6,445 nucleotides of DNA from Candidatus Nanopelagicales bacterium (GTDB lineage: Bacteria; Actinomycetota; Actinomycetes; S36-B12; UBA10799), in assembly GCA_025455985.1 (NCBI GenBank), contig JALOLM010000365.1, forward strand, positions 1-6,445, in the 5' to 3' direction. The translations under genes were made by a program, and so were the position numbers. Shown piece after piece: positions 5,492 to 6,445 of the stretch. The notes below the pieces were generated by a model. The model was not told the origin of the DNA and made no database searches. It was given only the letters and a program-made list of their open reading frames with translations. The number at the start of each line of letters is the position of its first letter. Position 1 is the first letter of the stretch.

Positions 5492-6445
5492 TCAGCGGCG
5501 CTTGCCGTTCACGTACACGACCCGCTGGCTGAACGGTTCAACCGTGTCCGTGCCCGGCGCGGTCTGGGTCAACGTGACCCGCCAGCCCTTCTTCCCGAAG
5601 CTGCGGACCTTGACCGCCCCGCCCTTGCGCAGGACCTTGACCTTGCCCTTGGTCTTGACCTTGGTCGTCACCGGCTGCCCGGCCGAGGTGCGGGCACCCT
5701 TGGCCGCCACCACGGTGACACCGGACTTCTTCAACCGCTTCGGAGCGGCGAACGACTGCTTCACCTTCACCACCGCCGGGGCAGGGGAGGTTGTCACGTT
5801 CACCGTCGCCGGCACCGAGTCCCCAACGCCATTGCGAGCAACGACGTTCAGCGTGATTTCGGCCCCTGGCGCTAAGCCCGAGACCGTGCACGCCGATCCG
5901 GTCGACTCACAACCACTGCCGCCTCCGCTCACCCGATACCCCATGACGGCTCTGCCCCCGTCGTCGGTCGGCGGCTGCCAGGAAACGGTCGCCTCCGTGC
6001 CGTTCACGGACGCTGTCACCTCCCGCGGCGCGGTGGGCACTTGCTGGGCGAGGAAGACCATGTGGCCGAACCCGGCGCTGAAAGTCCGTGCCTGTTTGCC
6101 AAGCAGGGCTCCCGTGGCATCGACCGCGACAGGATCCGGCTTCGAAGTGAACGAACCGTCGCCGAGCTGTCCGCTGGTGTTAAGGCCCCAGCAGAACGGC
6201 CGCCCCTGCGCGATCATGCACGTGAAGTTCTCCCCTGCCGTGAGCGCAGTCACTGGCTCATCCGCGACCTGCGTCGGCATTGACACTGCGACCGGGACCG
6301 TTGAGTAGGGCGGCGTTCCGACAACGCCGACTCCCAGCTGGCCATTGCCGTTGTCCCCCCAGCAGAACGGTTTCGCATCGGCCAGCGCACACGTGAAGCG
6401 CTTCCCCAACCGGACCGTGGTGACCGACCGGCCGTTGAGCACGCC
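5492..6445 (-). CDS. RCC1-repeat / fibronectin III surface protein, N-terminus cut by window edge
   Basis: The frame is open from the right edge to the TGA at 5492-5494, giving the last 317 residues. The first in-frame GTG (6442) lies inside a repeat and is not the true start. Seen, numbering from the edge: an RCC1-type unit with FTCALADAKPFCWGDN and GQLG (about 14-56), a second with FTCMIAQGRPFCWGLN and GQLG (about 70-117), and a degenerate third (GFGHMVFLA, about 125-133) lacking the Cys pair and CWG. A fibronectin type III domain (about 137-219) with a Cys pair (C179, C186) and the shared basic tail (235-317) follow. RCC1 units form beta-propellers that bind protein or ligand, and the paired cysteines suit an exported protein. 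Export is inferred, since the signal peptide is out of view, and the ligand is unknown. A hairpin repeat after the stop suggests a separate transcription unit from the DUF559 gene. Confidence 0.88.
   Translation of the reverse strand, partial: GVLNGRSVTTVRLGKRFTCALADAKPFCWGDNGNGQLGVGVVGTPPYSTVPVAVSMPTQVADEPVTALTAGENFTCMIAQGRPFCWGLNTSGQLGDGSFTSKPDPVAVDATGALLGKQARTFSAGFGHMVFLAQQVPTAPREVTASVNGTEATVSWQPPTDDGGRAVMGYRVSGGGSGCESTGSACTVSGLAPGAEITLNVVARNGVGDSVPATVNVTTSPAPAVVKVKQSFAAPKRLKKSGVTVVAAKGARTSAGQPVTTKVKTKGKVKVLRKGGAVKVRSFGKKGWRVTLTQTAPGTDTVEPFSQRVVYVNGKRR
5495..5743 (-). other. Basic C-terminal tail domain, RCC1-protein copy
   Basis: This segment encodes the last 83 residues of the RCC1 protein, from PKRLKKSG to VYVNGKRR, with 22 Lys/Arg and 2 acidic residues. 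Against the nuclease tail, 18 positions differ, mostly conservatively (I/L, L/V, T/S, E/D). Stretches such as KVKTKGKVKV, RKGGAVKVR, FGKKGWR and VYVNGKRR are unchanged. It is joined to a quite different N-terminal architecture, so the tail is a transferable module. Confidence 0.75.

Overview
The window is GC-rich, with the strong G/C preference at third codon positions typical of high-GC Gram-positive bacteria. The protein families fit an actinomycete: a lamin-tail/ExeM-type secreted nuclease, a DUF559 protein with an AbiEi-like N-terminus, and an RCC1-repeat secreted protein. I infer Actinomycetota, possibly near Nocardioidaceae/Propionibacteriales, but nothing here fixes the genus.

Layout: four genes, all on the minus strand, so they read right to left. 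(1) 5492-6445 is the C-terminal part of an RCC1-repeat / fibronectin III secreted protein; its N-terminus lies off the right edge. (2) 4515-5345 is a DUF559-type predicted nuclease-fold protein. (3) 1339-4341 is a large secreted ExeM/NucH-type endonuclease-like protein. (4) 1-1191 is a flavin-containing monooxygenase; its C-terminus lies off the left edge. The gaps are 146, 173 and 147 bases. There are no RNA genes, transposases or CRISPR arrays. The long plus-strand open frames, including one of about 1.9 kb at 214-2124, are antisense shadows.

The main non-coding feature is a palindromic repeat of about 76 bp. One copy sits in every intergenic gap (1258-1333, 4434-4509, 5411-5486). The copies are identical over 75 bp, share one orientation, and each begins exactly 5 bases after the stop codon of the gene that precedes it in the reading direction. 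Each element is a near-full-length imperfect inverted repeat (30-base arms, 24/30 matching, 16-base centre). It therefore looks like a homogenised gene-end element: a terminator-like hairpin or a REP/MITE-like mobile palindrome.

Two of the genes (nuclease and RCC1 protein) also share a strongly basic C-terminal module of about 83 residues, about 78% identical, ending in the same VYVNGKRR tail. It is probably a surface-retention or binding domain of exported proteins. The nuclease otherwise keeps its catalytic residues but lacks the family's GDLN-type motif, in what looks like an in-frame deletion of about 7 codons, so it may be inactive. The four genes do not form an obvious pathway. The window reads as single-gene units separated by the repeat, two of them exported proteins with a common tail.
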